In this document: positions 1-8,169 of the stretch, in pieces
Numbering within the stretch: the stretch's first letter is position 1
How the letters are laid out: every line of letters starts with the position of its first letter
Notes under the pieces: model-generated
What the model was told of the DNA's origin: nothing
The model's database searches: none
The model's input: only the letters and a program-made list of their open reading frames with translations
DNA from: CAYTIB01 sp964437725
Lineage (GTDB): Bacteria > UBA8248 > JACPRG01 > G963555815
DNA: 37,177 bases
Assembly: GCA_964437725.1 (NCBI GenBank)
Contig: CAYTIB010000069.1
Coordinates: 1-37,177 of the forward strand
Direction: 5' to 3'
Translations under genes and position numbers: made by a program

Positions 1-1
1 T

Positions 2-793
2 TTTGATCCAATTAAACGTGAAATCGCAAGGCAAGTCCTTGAACGACTTGTCTCCGACGGACGAATCCACCCTAAACGAATTGAAGACGTTGTTATCAAG
101 GTCAAGAATGAGCTCGAAAAACATATTCGTTCGATCGGGCAGGAAACTGCCATGGAGCTGGGGGTAGACGGCCTTGATCCGGAAATTCTCCGCCTTCTGG
201 GACGATTAAATTACAGGACTAGCTACAGTCAAAATGTTCTAGTGCATTCCAAAGAGGTTGCTCATTTAAGCGGGCTTATTTCTGCAGAACTAGGAGGTGA
301 CGTTAAACTAGCCAAGCGCGCTGGTTTGCTCCACGACATTGGAAAGGCTCTCGACCATGAGTTGGAGGGTTCTCATATTCAGATTGGGATCGAGGTAGCC
401 CGCCGGCATCAAGAGCATTCAATTGTCCTAAACGCCATCGCGGCTCATCACGAAGAAGAAGAGCCCAACAGCATTGAATCAATTGCAGTTTGTGCAGCAG
501 ATGCCCTTTCAGCAGCACGTCCGGGAGCAAGACGAGAAACCCTAGAGTCTCATGTTAAGCGTTTGGAACAACTTGAGAAAATCGGTGATTCCTTTAAGGG
601 TGTTGAAAAAACTTATGCAATTCAGGCTGGAAGAGAAATTCGGGTGCTTGTCGAACCCTCTACCGTGAACGAATCGGAAGCAATTTTCCTCGCAAAGGAT
701 ATCGCGAAAAGGATCGAAGAAGAACTAACTTATCCAGGGGAAATAAAAGTTACCGTAATTCGTGAAACCCGAGCGATCGAGCTCGCTACATAA
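2..793 (+). CDS. rny: Ribonuclease Y, C-terminal part (5' end outside window)
   Basis: This is the 3' part of an RNase Y gene; the frame is open from base 2, so the N-terminal membrane anchor, coiled coil and most of the KH domain lie upstream of the window. RNase Y is a membrane-associated endoribonuclease that starts mRNA decay in bacteria lacking or supplementing RNase E. The visible part begins with FDPIKREIAR and RIHPKRIEDVV, typical of the KH-HD junction. It continues with the HD domain, whose metal-binding HD pair sits in GLLHDIGKALDHE, with further conserved His in IAAHHEEEEP and the segment AADALSAARPGARRET. It ends in the usual VTVIRETRA tail. The gene is followed after 10 bases by a ymdB-type gene, the classic rny-ymdB pair. 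The family call is very secure; only the 5' end is missing. Confidence 0.96.
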   Translation, partial: FDPIKREIARQVLERLVSDGRIHPKRIEDVVIKVKNELEKHIRSIGQETAMELGVDGLDPEILRLLGRLNYRTSYSQNVLVHSKEVAHLSGLISAELGGDVKLAKRAGLLHDIGKALDHELEGSHIQIGIEVARRHQEHSIVLNAIAAHHEEEEPNSIESIAVCAADALSAARPGARRETLESHVKRLEQLEKIGDSFKGVEKTYAIQAGREIRVLVEPSTVNESEAIFLAKDIAKRIEEELTYPGEIKVTVIRETRAIELAT

Positions 794-803
794 AGGACTA
801 CGA

Positions 804-1661
804 TTGCCTGAAACCTTAACTTCGCAAACACATCCGACTGAAGGGGCAGCAGAAGATAGATCTGAGCGAGTAACAATTCTTTTCGTCTCGGATATCGTGG
901 GGAAACCGGGAAGACGAATTCTTCGGGACAAGCTGCCTTCGCTCCTGAAAACCCACCGAGTGGATTTCTGCATCGCGAATGGGGAGAATGCTGCGGGGGG
1001 CGTAGGAATTACTCAAGAAATAATGGAAGAATTATTTGAATTAGGAGTTCAGGTTCTCACCTCCGGAAATCATATTTGGAAGAAGCGCGAAATCATCGAT
1101 ATAATTCCGCACGAACCTCGTATCCTGCGACCATCTAATTTCCCCGCTGGAACACCGGGATGGGGCTCTCATGTCTACGAGGTGTCTAAAAAGCTGCAAA
1201 TCGGTGTACTTAATTTGATGGGTCGGGTGTTCATTCCGACCAGCTTGGACTGTCCATTCCGTTCGGCTTCGCGTCATATTGATCAACTTCGTCAGGATAC
1301 GCCTATTATTCTTGTCGATTTTCATGCCGAGGCTACTTCTGAAAAGATCGCTATGGGGTGGTTTTTAGACGGTCAGGTGTCTGCGGTTGTTGGAACTCAT
1401 ACACACATTCAAACATCGGATGAGCGAATTCTTCCAGAGGGGACGGCATATATCACCGATGTGGGTATGACGGGACCCTGGGTTTCCGTAATTGGCGTCA
1501 AGCGGGAACCGGCCATACAGCGCTTTCTTACAGGGCTTCCCCAGAGATTTGAACCGGCTTCCGGCCCTGCTCAACTCAATGCGGTCCTGATCAACGTAGC
1601 TCGGGATTCCGGACACGCTCTTTCCATTGAAAGAATTCAAATTGAAGACGAAGCAGAGTGA
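804..1661 (+). CDS. ymdB: YmdB-family metallophosphoesterase (2',3'-cNMP phosphodiesterase type)
   Basis: This is a calcineurin-like phosphoesterase of the YmdB/TIGR00282 family. In Bacillus the homologue hydrolyses 2',3'-cyclic nucleotides and affects the RNase Y-dependent RNA pool and biofilm genes. The metal-binding motifs appear in order: SDIVGKPGR, ANGENAAGG, TSGNHIWK, DFHAEATSEK and VGTHTHIQTSDE. I place the start at a TTG (804) preceded by AAGGA six bases upstream and lying 10 bases after the rny stop. An ATG at 762 would overlap rny by 32 bases and has no clear ribosome site. Even from 804 there is an N-terminal extension of about 23 residues before the conserved VTILFVSDIV core, longer than usual. 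The gene is probably translated from the rny transcript and runs convergent to the TatD gene. The function call is strong; the exact start is moderately sure. Confidence 0.92.
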   Translation: MPETLTSQTHPTEGAAEDRSERVTILFVSDIVGKPGRRILRDKLPSLLKTHRVDFCIANGENAAGGVGITQEIMEELFELGVQVLTSGNHIWKKREIIDIIPHEPRILRPSNFPAGTPGWGSHVYEVSKKLQIGVLNLMGRVFIPTSLDCPFRSASRHIDQLRQDTPIILVDFHAEATSEKIAMGWFLDGQVSAVVGTHTHIQTSDERILPEGTAYITDVGMTGPWVSVIGVKREPAIQRFLTGLPQRFEPASGPAQLNAVLINVARDSGHALSIERIQIEDEAE

Positions 1662-1693
1662 AAAGAGAAAGGTCCATCTAAGTAAAGGTAGGA

Positions 1694-3097
1694 TTAAGAG
1701 TAAACAACAAAATCATGTCGAGCAGTTCGAACACCTAGCTCGTCGGAAACCATTCTTTCTAACATGTCAACATCTATCATTGTGGGACGATTGGGAATCA
1801 CTACTTCAACATCCGGAATAATTTTTTTTGCCTCCCTAATAAATCCTAAAACGCTTTCAAAAGTCCCCTCCCCCGACACAGGTGCAGATGCCTTCATATA
1901 CTGATCTGGTGATCCAGCGTGAAGGGAAATGCGTATCTTATCAACAAGGCCCTCTAGGTCAGGCACAATATTTCGACCTTGAATCAAATTTCCTTGACCA
2001 TTGGTCAAAACTCTGACAATTCCTCCGATACTCTTAATTCGCCTAGCAACTTCAACTAAAACGTCCAACCGAAGAAAGGGTTCACCATAGCCACTAAACG
2101 TCACCAGTCTACCCGCGGTGACATTTGGCTTCAACGCCCTCCAAACCTCATCAACCGAGGGATCCTGCTCCAACTTCAGGTTATGTCCGAAATGATAATC
2201 CGATGAAAAGCGAGGACAGTAATAACAATTATTGGTGCAATTGTAAGTTAGATTGACATGAACATTATCACGCAGCTTGTAAACTATTTGTGGTTCAGGA
2301 TTAACTGTGGGAATTCCAAATAGAGCGTGAGCATTGTGGTTCGTGATCCTCGCCAAATCCTCCAGTGGCAATTCAAACAACTCGGCCACTTTTTCCGCTA
2401 CTGAGACAACCATGGCTGGCTCATTGGGCCGCTTCCCGCGAAATGGAACAGGGGTTAGGTAAGGAGAATCTGTTTCGACCATTAAACGATCTAGTGGAAT
2501 TTGTTTCGCCGCCTCCTGGAGCATCGTCGACTTAGAAAAGGTCACTGGTCCAGCCAGGGAAACAAAAAAATCTAAGTCTACATAGTTTTCAACTTCCCGT
2601 GGACCACCCGTGAAACAATGGATAACACCTTGGACCTCCCAAGCATGCTCGTCCTTGAGGATACGAATCATGTCATCATGTGCCTCACGTTCATGGAGAA
2701 CTAAGGGCCGCTTTATTTTTTTTGCCAACCGAATCTGATTTCGCAAAACCTCTTCCTGTTGTTCCCGTGGCGAGTTATTTCGATAAAAGTCGAGTCCAAC
2801 TTCGCCAATAGCAACAACCTTTGGCTCCTTTGAAAGTTTCGTTAGTGCAGAATAGGCCCGCTTTCCTACTTTCTTCGCTTCATGAGGATGGATTCCTATG
2901 CCCGCGAAAACTGCATCGAACCTATGTGCCAACTCTGTAGCCTTTCGACTGCTCGGAATGTCAGAACCTAAAGTAAGCATAAACCGCACCCCCGCCTTTT
3001 CGGCTCGGTGAAGTACATCCCGCCTATTATTATTGAACTGTGAATCCTCCAAATGACAATGGGTGTCAACCCAACTTATGCCATTAGACTTTTCCAC
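1694..3097 (-). CDS. TatD metal-dependent hydrolase fused to a radical SAM domain
   Basis: This is a two-domain protein of 467 residues. Residues 1 to about 262 form a TatD-type TIM-barrel nuclease with metal ligands H13 and H15 (DTHCH), E99 (AIGEVGLDFY), H135 (VLHERE), H160 (IHCFTGG) and D210 (VETDSPY). Residues from about 270 form a radical SAM domain with the cluster-binding CxxxCxxC at C287, C291 and C294, plus a glycine-rich FSGYGEP segment at 335-340 for SAM binding. The C-terminal half matches what I know as the TatD-linked radical SAM family, whose substrate is unknown. TatD proteins are 3'-5' exonucleases or quality-control DNases. The gene lies 67 bases downstream of metG, where Bacillus-type genomes carry a plain tatD. 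It is the last gene of the tmk-to-tatD operon. Both domains look intact; the joint function is unknown. Confidence 0.9.
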   Translation of the reverse strand: MEKSNGISWVDTHCHLEDSQFNNNRRDVLHRAEKAGVRFMLTLGSDIPSSRKATELAHRFDAVFAGIGIHPHEAKKVGKRAYSALTKLSKEPKVVAIGEVGLDFYRNNSPREQQEEVLRNQIRLAKKIKRPLVLHEREAHDDMIRILKDEHAWEVQGVIHCFTGGPREVENYVDLDFFVSLAGPVTFSKSTMLQEAAKQIPLDRLMVETDSPYLTPVPFRGKRPNEPAMVVSVAEKVAELFELPLEDLARITNHNAHALFGIPTVNPEPQIVYKLRDNVHVNLTYNCTNNCYYCPRFSSDYHFGHNLKLEQDPSVDEVWRALKPNVTAGRLVTFSGYGEPFLRLDVLVEVARRIKSIGGIVRVLTNGQGNLIQGRNIVPDLEGLVDKIRISLHAGSPDQYMKASAPVSGEGTFESVLGFIREAKKIIPDVEVVIPNRPTMIDVDMLERMVSDELGVRTARHDFVVYS

Positions 3098-3164
3098 CCT
3101 AGCGATTCCTTTCGTTCAAATTCCAGGGGGTCAGGGAAAACATCGAGGTTCTTGTTATGACTGC

Positions 3165-5156
3165 CTATTGGACAAAACTTCCCGGTGAAATCGGTCGATC
3201 TACTGTGACTAGTACTAATTCCTCGTCCTGTCGGGCAGCCAAGATCATACCTTCTGACTGAATACCCATTAGCTTTCGCGGCTTCAAGTTCGCAACGATC
3301 ACGACGGACTTCCCTAGTAATTCTTCCGGACGATAACTTTCGGCGATCCCCGCCACTATTGTTCTCTCTTCATCTCCTAAATCTACTTTTAGCATCAGTA
3401 GATTTCTCGACTTCTTCACTTTCTCAGCCGAAATAATCGTGGCGGTCCTCAACGATACATTTGAGAAAACCTCATGATCAATCATTGCTATTCCTTCTGT
3501 TTCCGGACGAAAAGATGGAGATGGTTTACCTTCTCCATCTATCATCCCAGGGTCGGCCGTTACCTTCCCTGTATCAACTGATATTTCCTTTACAACATCC
3601 TGTTTGATCTCTTCTGCCTGGTCAGCCTCGATCCGAGGAAAAAGGGGAGAACCAACTGTAATGGGTCCTCCCACCGGGAGAACATTCCACCGATGCCCTT
3701 CATCTAGTGAGAGAGGTGGGCATTTTCCCGGCAACCCCAAAGCAGATCGAACTTTCATCATACTTTCGGGCATAAATGGCCACAACCAAACTGACAAGGA
3801 CTGGAGAGCTTCGGCCGCCGTATTAAGTGTTGTCTCAACGTCTGAACTTTGACCCGCCTTCACAGCCGCCCATGGTGCACGCTCGTCCAGATATTTGTTC
3901 ACCTGACCGATAAAACCCCAGATTGACTTTAGTGCCGGTTGAAATTCAAAGGATTTGAAATTGCAAATTAATAAACCGGTCGTTGCTTTAGCTGCATCCT
4001 TTATCTTCTGCTCCAGTACTCCTGGATCTGAAGACGACGGGATCTTTTTATTGCAAAACCTATCGATCATCCCAACCGTTCTCTGCAATAGGTTCCCTAG
4101 GTCATTTGCCAAGTCACTATTAATCCGATTAATTAACGCTTCATGCGAAAAGTCCCCGTCCTCACCAAAGGGAATCTCTCGCAGTAAAAAGTATCGAACA
4201 GCGTCGGTTCCGTACTGATCCAATAACCGATTGGGTTCAACAACGTTGCGAAGTGATTTTGACATTTTCTGACCTTCGACTGTCCACCACCCGTGGGCAA
4301 CCACACACTCGGGCAAGGGCAATTCGGCAGACATCAAGAACGCCGGCCAGTACACCGTGTGAAATCTAAGAATGTCTTTCCCTATCAGGTGAACATTAGC
4401 AGGCCAAAATGTTTGGTAGTTCTCTTCTTCGTCTTTTTTCCCGAAACCCAAGGCGGAGATGTAATTCGTTAGGGCATCAAACCACACATAAAGAACATGT
4501 CCAGGACCGTTTGGAACCGGAATGCCCCATTCGAAACTTGTACGGCTAATACTGAGATCACGTAAACCTCCTTTTACAAAACTAATGATCTCATTTCGCC
4601 GGGTTTCGGGGAGAATAAATCTCGGGTGTTTCTCGAAATATTGAAGAAGTGGCTCTTGGTATTTGGACATCCTGAAAAAATAGCTAGATTCCTGAACTCG
4701 TTCTACAGATCTCCCACATTCTGGACACTTTCTTTCCACCAACTGCGTTTCCGTCCAAAAGGACTCATCCGCCGTGCAGTACCAACCTTCGTACTCACCC
4801 AGATAGATATCCCCTTTTTCTAAAACACGATGGAAGAGAGCTTCTACACCAATCTTGTGGCGAGTTTCTGTCGTTCGAATAAAATCAGTAGAGTTAATCT
4901 GAAGCCTTTCCCAAAGATGGTGATAGCGCTCAACAACCCGATCGGCAAGCCCTTGGGGTGTCAGACCCTGCTCCTGCGCCGCACGTTCAACCTTTTGACC
5001 GTGTTCATCTGTTCCGGTCAAAAGGAATGTTCGCTTCCCGGTTAAACAATGAAAACGAGCTAGTGTATCCGCGGCAATAGTGGTGTAGGCATGTCCGATG
5101 TGGGGCATGTCATTTACATAATAAATCGGCGTCGTGACGTAATAGGTGTCCGTCAT
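3165..5156 (-). CDS. metG: Methionyl-tRNA synthetase with C-terminal tRNA-binding domain
   Basis: This class I aminoacyl-tRNA synthetase charges tRNA-Met in the cytoplasm. The signature HIGH is exact at residues 19-22 (MPHIGHAY) and KMSKS is at 297-301. The connective insert carries cysteines C127, C144 and C147 (YCTADESFW and KCPECGRS), a single-knuckle pattern resembling the Bacillus/Thermus type. An anticodon-binding helical domain follows (LANDLGNLLQRT, MPESMMKVR). Residues from about 560 form a Trbp111/EMAP-II-like tRNA-binding OB fold (LRTATIISAEKVKKSRNL, IVANLKPRKLMGIQSEGM), which supports dimerisation and tRNA binding. The length of 663 is normal for a MetG with this domain. The start ATG lies 27 bases after the small upstream ORF, with no strong ribosome site. 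Identification is certain. Confidence 0.98.
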   Translation of the reverse strand: MTDTYYVTTPIYYVNDMPHIGHAYTTIAADTLARFHCLTGKRTFLLTGTDEHGQKVERAAQEQGLTPQGLADRVVERYHHLWERLQINSTDFIRTTETRHKIGVEALFHRVLEKGDIYLGEYEGWYCTADESFWTETQLVERKCPECGRSVERVQESSYFFRMSKYQEPLLQYFEKHPRFILPETRRNEIISFVKGGLRDLSISRTSFEWGIPVPNGPGHVLYVWFDALTNYISALGFGKKDEEENYQTFWPANVHLIGKDILRFHTVYWPAFLMSAELPLPECVVAHGWWTVEGQKMSKSLRNVVEPNRLLDQYGTDAVRYFLLREIPFGEDGDFSHEALINRINSDLANDLGNLLQRTVGMIDRFCNKKIPSSSDPGVLEQKIKDAAKATTGLLICNFKSFEFQPALKSIWGFIGQVNKYLDERAPWAAVKAGQSSDVETTLNTAAEALQSLSVWLWPFMPESMMKVRSALGLPGKCPPLSLDEGHRWNVLPVGGPITVGSPLFPRIEADQAEEIKQDVVKEISVDTGKVTADPGMIDGEGKPSPSFRPETEGIAMIDHEVFSNVSLRTATIISAEKVKKSRNLLMLKVDLGDEERTIVAGIAESYRPEELLGKSVVIVANLKPRKLMGIQSEGMILAARQDEELVLVTVDRPISPGSFVQ

Positions 5157-5183
5157 GGATGATCCAGGAAAATTCTGGAGAGT

Positions 5184-5327
5184 TTACGGACAGTTACAGG
5201 CGGTCAGATCTTGTCGAAACCAGGAGGAAAATATTTCGTTCTGATTAAGATCCAAGTAACCTGGACAATCCGCTTTATGGCAATCGAAAATATCAGTTAA
5301 CTCCGCGGTAAAACGAGATCTTTTCAT
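5184..5327 (-). CDS. Small Cys-containing protein, 47 residues, coupled to ricT (hypothetical)
   Basis: I found this short ORF by translating the ricT-metG gap. Its ATG overlaps the ricT stop as ATGA (ATG at 5325-5327, TGA at 5324-5326), the usual mark of translational coupling. It ends in TAA 27 bases before metG. The protein begins MKRSRFTAELTDIFDC, contains four cysteines in DCHKADCPGY and ACNCP (C16, C21, C44, C46), and carries a central amphipathic NEIFSSWFRQDL. No membrane segment or signal peptide is visible. I do not recognise the family. The arrangement C-x4-C ... C-x-C could bind a metal or Fe-S cluster, which is of interest because RicT in Bacillus works in a complex carrying Fe-S clusters. 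That link is inference. The alternative is a chance ORF in an intergenic gap; the exact stop/start overlap argues against it. Confidence 0.55.
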   Translation of the reverse strand: MKRSRFTAELTDIFDCHKADCPGYLDLNQNEIFSSWFRQDLTACNCP

Positions 5328-6154
5328 GGGGACTCGTCCTTTGTTTTTCTCCTACTCTCCTCATAATCCTGGAGTGTTGCTGTTACCCGCTTACCGTCTT
5401 CGGTCTGGAGCACGAAGGTCTCCTCCAACGTGTTTCTTTTAGTAACACAACCACTGCAACCCGCACAATCGGCGATTCGCTTACCGACCTTAGGCATCCT
5501 CTTGGCTACTCCTTCATATTCCTTGAATTCGTAGGAGAGACAACATTTTAATTTCCCACACATTCCAGAAAGCTTTGAAGGATTTAGAGCTAGATCCTGC
5601 ACTTTAGCCATTCGGATTGATATCAAACGAAATTCTGGTAACCAACTAGAAATACAAAGGTCCCTACCACAGGAACCACAACCATTCAACATCCTCGCTT
5701 CATCCCGAGCACCAATCTGCTTCATCTCAACGCGCATCCCCAGCTCGCCTGATAATTTCCGGACCAACTGGCGAAAATCGACTCTTTCCTGTGCAGTAAA
5801 GTAAAAGGTGGCTAGATCTTCCTCAAAGTGATATTCAACCTGAAATATCTTCATAACAAGTCCCATAGACCGGATGAGATGACGTGCCTTTCGACCGGCC
5901 TCAGCTTCTTCTTTTTCCAACTCCTCGGATCGGGCAACATCAACTTCCGTTGCCCGTTTTAATATTTTCGGCAAACTTTCCTTCATGTTTTCACGAGGCA
6001 AAATCATGGGATTTGTGCCCACACGACCGACTTCGATCCCGCGGTCAGTTTTTACTAGACAGTGATCACCAAAACGAAGGGGGATCCCGCAAGCGTCGTA
6101 ACGAGTCAATCGATTGTTCCTTCGAAAATTAAGACCAACGATTCTAACCTTCAA
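5324..6154 (-). CDS. ricT: PSP1-domain protein RicT (YaaT family)
   Basis: This is a PSP1 C-terminal-domain protein of the YaaT/RicT family. In Bacillus, RicT joins RicA and RicF in a cytoplasmic complex that aids RNase Y-dependent RNA processing, and the RNase Y gene lies in this same window. The cysteine-rich hallmarks are present: NGCGSCGRDLC, SGMCGKLKCCLSYE and ADCAGCSGC. I choose the TTG start at 6154 because it overlaps the holB stop as TTGA, follows a run of six G, and gives the family N-terminus (M)KVRIVGLNFRRNN. The longer ATG reading from 6211 would add 19 residues unlike the family and overlap holB by 61 bases. The small ORF that follows overlaps its stop. The tmk-holB-ricT order matches Firmicutes genomes. 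The function call is firm. Confidence 0.93.
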   Translation of the reverse strand: MKVRIVGLNFRRNNRLTRYDACGIPLRFGDHCLVKTDRGIEVGRVGTNPMILPRENMKESLPKILKRATEVDVARSEELEKEEAEAGRKARHLIRSMGLVMKIFQVEYHFEEDLATFYFTAQERVDFRQLVRKLSGELGMRVEMKQIGARDEARMLNGCGSCGRDLCISSWLPEFRLISIRMAKVQDLALNPSKLSGMCGKLKCCLSYEFKEYEGVAKRMPKVGKRIADCAGCSGCVTKRNTLEETFVLQTEDGKRVTATLQDYEESRRKTKDESP

Positions 6155-7245
6155 CGATTCATACCCCCCGTGAGCGCTATAGAACGAAACCCGAACAAGA
6201 GGGATTCCCACCCAAGTTGAGGATTAACGTTTCTAAGACGAATATCCTGAAGCAATAATCCCACTTGCTGAAAAACATTTTCTAGCACTCTCATGGGGCA
6301 AGACTGGATTAAAGGTCTTAGTTTTTCGCTGATTCCTTCACTCATAAGGTGCTTACCACTCACGTCCCTTTGAAGTAATATTGCTTCACGGAGAATCAGA
6401 CGAAATGATTCCAACAGGGTCTCCGCCTCTTCGGAAGGGCGACCGACACCTGCAACAACTTTGAGTATTTCATCCGTCCGGCCCCTTATTCCTGCCTCAA
6501 GCAAAGTGATAGCTCGTTCAAGTCTTGCAGCTATCTTCTCTGGATCGCTCGTCAAAGCCAGGTCCATTCGACCTGCAGAAAACGCGGCCAACAGTTGGGC
6601 TACATCTTTATCGAGCCCCCGGGTCCGCCGAATTTCCTTTTCCAACTTCTGCTGTTGAAGCGCCTGGAATCGGACCACACGGCATCTGGAAACAATAGTT
6701 TGCGGAAGAGAACCCGACATCGTTGCAGTCAGGACCACCACGGTGTTCCCTGGTGGCTCCTCAAGTGTCTTCAAAAGCGAATTAGCAGCAGAGGTTGTCA
6801 TCCGGTGTGCCTCATCCACCACAAAAACGTTGACCGGACCCTCGTAAGGCTTGCGGCTAGCAGCCGCAATTAGCTGCCGGATTTGAGGCGGATCTTTTTG
6901 CTTCCTTTCAGACTCAAATTCCCCAATCTTAATGAACTGCCCATCGCGCCGGATAACCATAAAATCAGGGTGAACGCTCGCCTTCACTTTTTTGCAAGCA
7001 GCACACTCCCCGCAAGCGTCTTCTTCTCCAAGCTCTCCCTTCCTTCTCTCACAAAGGAGGACACCTGCAAATGCAAACGCCGTCGTAAATTTTCCTATAC
7101 TCTCAGGACCCACAAACAGATACGCATGAGCGACGCGACCAGTAGAGATATCTCTTCTAAGAGCGGAGACAGAACGATCCTGCCCCAAAACTTCTGCTAG
7201 TGGCATATCGCAACCAATCTTGGTATTTTCTCCAACGTTTTCCAT
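6151..7245 (-). CDS. holB: DNA polymerase III delta' subunit (clamp-loader ATPase family)
   Basis: This is an AAA+ clamp-loader subunit of the DnaX/HolB family that helps load the sliding clamp in the replisome. It shows LGQDRSVSALRRD, a P-loop-like GPESIGKFTT, a zinc-binding cysteine cluster (C near the insertion, then CGECAACKK), the acidic VFVVDEAHRMT, the sensor segment NSLLKTLEEPPGNT and the SRC motif in VSRCRVVRFQ. The length and short C-terminal helical domain fit delta' rather than the longer tau/gamma subunit. The ATG at 7245 overlaps tmk by 49 bases. A second in-frame ATG at 7206 (giving MPLAEVLGQ, closer to the family N-terminus) would overlap tmk by only 10 bases, so the start is uncertain. 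Its stop overlaps the ricT start. It is part of the tmk-holB-ricT-metG-tatD operon. Confidence 0.92.
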   Translation of the reverse strand: MENVGENTKIGCDMPLAEVLGQDRSVSALRRDISTGRVAHAYLFVGPESIGKFTTAFAFAGVLLCERRKGELGEEDACGECAACKKVKASVHPDFMVIRRDGQFIKIGEFESERKQKDPPQIRQLIAAASRKPYEGPVNVFVVDEAHRMTTSAANSLLKTLEEPPGNTVVVLTATMSGSLPQTIVSRCRVVRFQALQQQKLEKEIRRTRGLDKDVAQLLAAFSAGRMDLALTSDPEKIAARLERAITLLEAGIRGRTDEILKVVAGVGRPSEEAETLLESFRLILREAILLQRDVSGKHLMSEGISEKLRPLIQSCPMRVLENVFQQVGLLLQDIRLRNVNPQLGWESLLFGFRSIALTGGMNR

Positions 7246-7877
7246 ATCTTCTCATGAACTTCCTCAGGCGAACTGGCAGAGGAAATCATACGGACCCGAT
7301 TTGGATCTTTTTTAGCTATTCTCAAAAATCCTGCACGGACACGTTCGTGAAAATCAACTGCCTCTAAATCAAAACGAGATGCCCCTTCAGACCCTTTCGT
7401 ACTATTGCTCACCGGACTTTGTTTACCGGAACGGTTTTCAGTTCTTTCTAAACCCGTCCCAACATCTAGATCCAGTAGCAAAGTAATATCCGGACGAAGA
7501 CCCTGAGATGCTATCTGATTCATCTTTTCAATCATCTTCCAGTCCACCCCGCGCCCATCCCCTTGATAAACCAAAGTGGAATCGGAAAATCGATCACAAA
7601 GCACAACCTGACCTCTATCAAGAGCAGGCATGATTCTTGTCGTGACGTGCTGGCTCCTAGCAGCTTCCATTAAAAATAATTCACTCATGGGGAAAAGATC
7701 CTTATGCTTGGGATTGAGTACCAAATCCCGTACACCCTCTCCCAGCTTAGTCCCCCCCGGTTCACGAGTACAAAGGACAGAGATTCCATTCTCCTTCAAA
7801 CGCGCAGCAAGGAGCTCAATCTGAGTGCTCTTCCCAGCACCCTCTATCCCTTCGAACGTTATAAAAGTTCCGGTCAT
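7197..7877 (-). CDS. tmk: Thymidylate kinase
   Basis: This enzyme phosphorylates dTMP to dTDP for DNA synthesis. The P-loop GIEGAGKST is at residues 10-18, followed by the dTMP-binding TREPGGTKLGE, the DRFSDSTLVYQGDGRG motif and TLLLDLDVGTGLER. The LID-side insert GKQSPVSNSTKGSEG is longer than in most Tmk proteins and low in conserved features. The usual FHERVRAGFLRIA follows. At 226 residues it is slightly longer than the family norm because of this insert. The ATG at 7877 sits beside a 12-base palindrome (7878-7889), so the 5' region has local dyad symmetry but no obvious ribosome site. It appears to be the first gene of a five- or six-gene operon that continues with holB. Confidence 0.97.
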   Translation of the reverse strand: MTGTFITFEGIEGAGKSTQIELLAARLKENGISVLCTREPGGTKLGEGVRDLVLNPKHKDLFPMSELFLMEAARSQHVTTRIMPALDRGQVVLCDRFSDSTLVYQGDGRGVDWKMIEKMNQIASQGLRPDITLLLDLDVGTGLERTENRSGKQSPVSNSTKGSEGASRFDLEAVDFHERVRAGFLRIAKKDPNRVRMISSASSPEEVHEKIWKTLEKIPRLVAICH

Positions 7878-8169
7878 TGGTTTAAACCACTAATCCAAAA
7901 TCCCCAAAAGCACATTCCCTAAAAAGCCCTCTCACAACACATACACCCACCCTCTAGTTTAGCAAAGGGTTGTTAGGCACACCAGCAGAGGATAAATCCA
8001 TCGAATGTAAAGCAGGCGCAAGGTAAGACCTACAATTAGAGCTTGCACAAGTTGTAGACGGGTAAAACCAGGGTGGTTGCATCCTCACTAGCTAAGCACC
8101 TGCAGTCTTGGCGCTTGCACAAAATCCTATTTTCTAGCGGCTAAATTCTGGGGGTATTTTTATTGAAAA
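7878..8169. other. Intergenic region with a possible structured element, no gene seen
   Basis: No plausible ORF or tRNA is visible in these 292 bases between tmk and the Mut7-C gene. It holds one clear hairpin at 8030-8057: outer arms CTACAA/TTGTAG, inner arms CTTG/CAAG, and a six-base bulge. A segment at 8012-8028 is partly complementary to 8107-8118. The decamer gcttgcacaa occurs twice (8041 and 8113). The promoter of the tmk operon must lie here or at its left end, but I could not pick a convincing one. Confidence 0.35.

Noticed and set aside
1662..1693. Terminator between convergent ymdB and tatD genes
   Set aside because: I looked for a stem with a T-run on either strand and found none.
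7878..7889. Palindrome TGGTTTAAACCA just before tmk
   Set aside because: Short and AT-rich; no partner copy or known operator match, so not called as a regulatory site.
8068..8087. T-box-like AGGGTGG sequence in the tmk/Mut7-C gap
   Set aside because: It is on the + strand with no + strand gene downstream for over 1.5 kb, and the conserved T-box sequence and specifier stem are missing.
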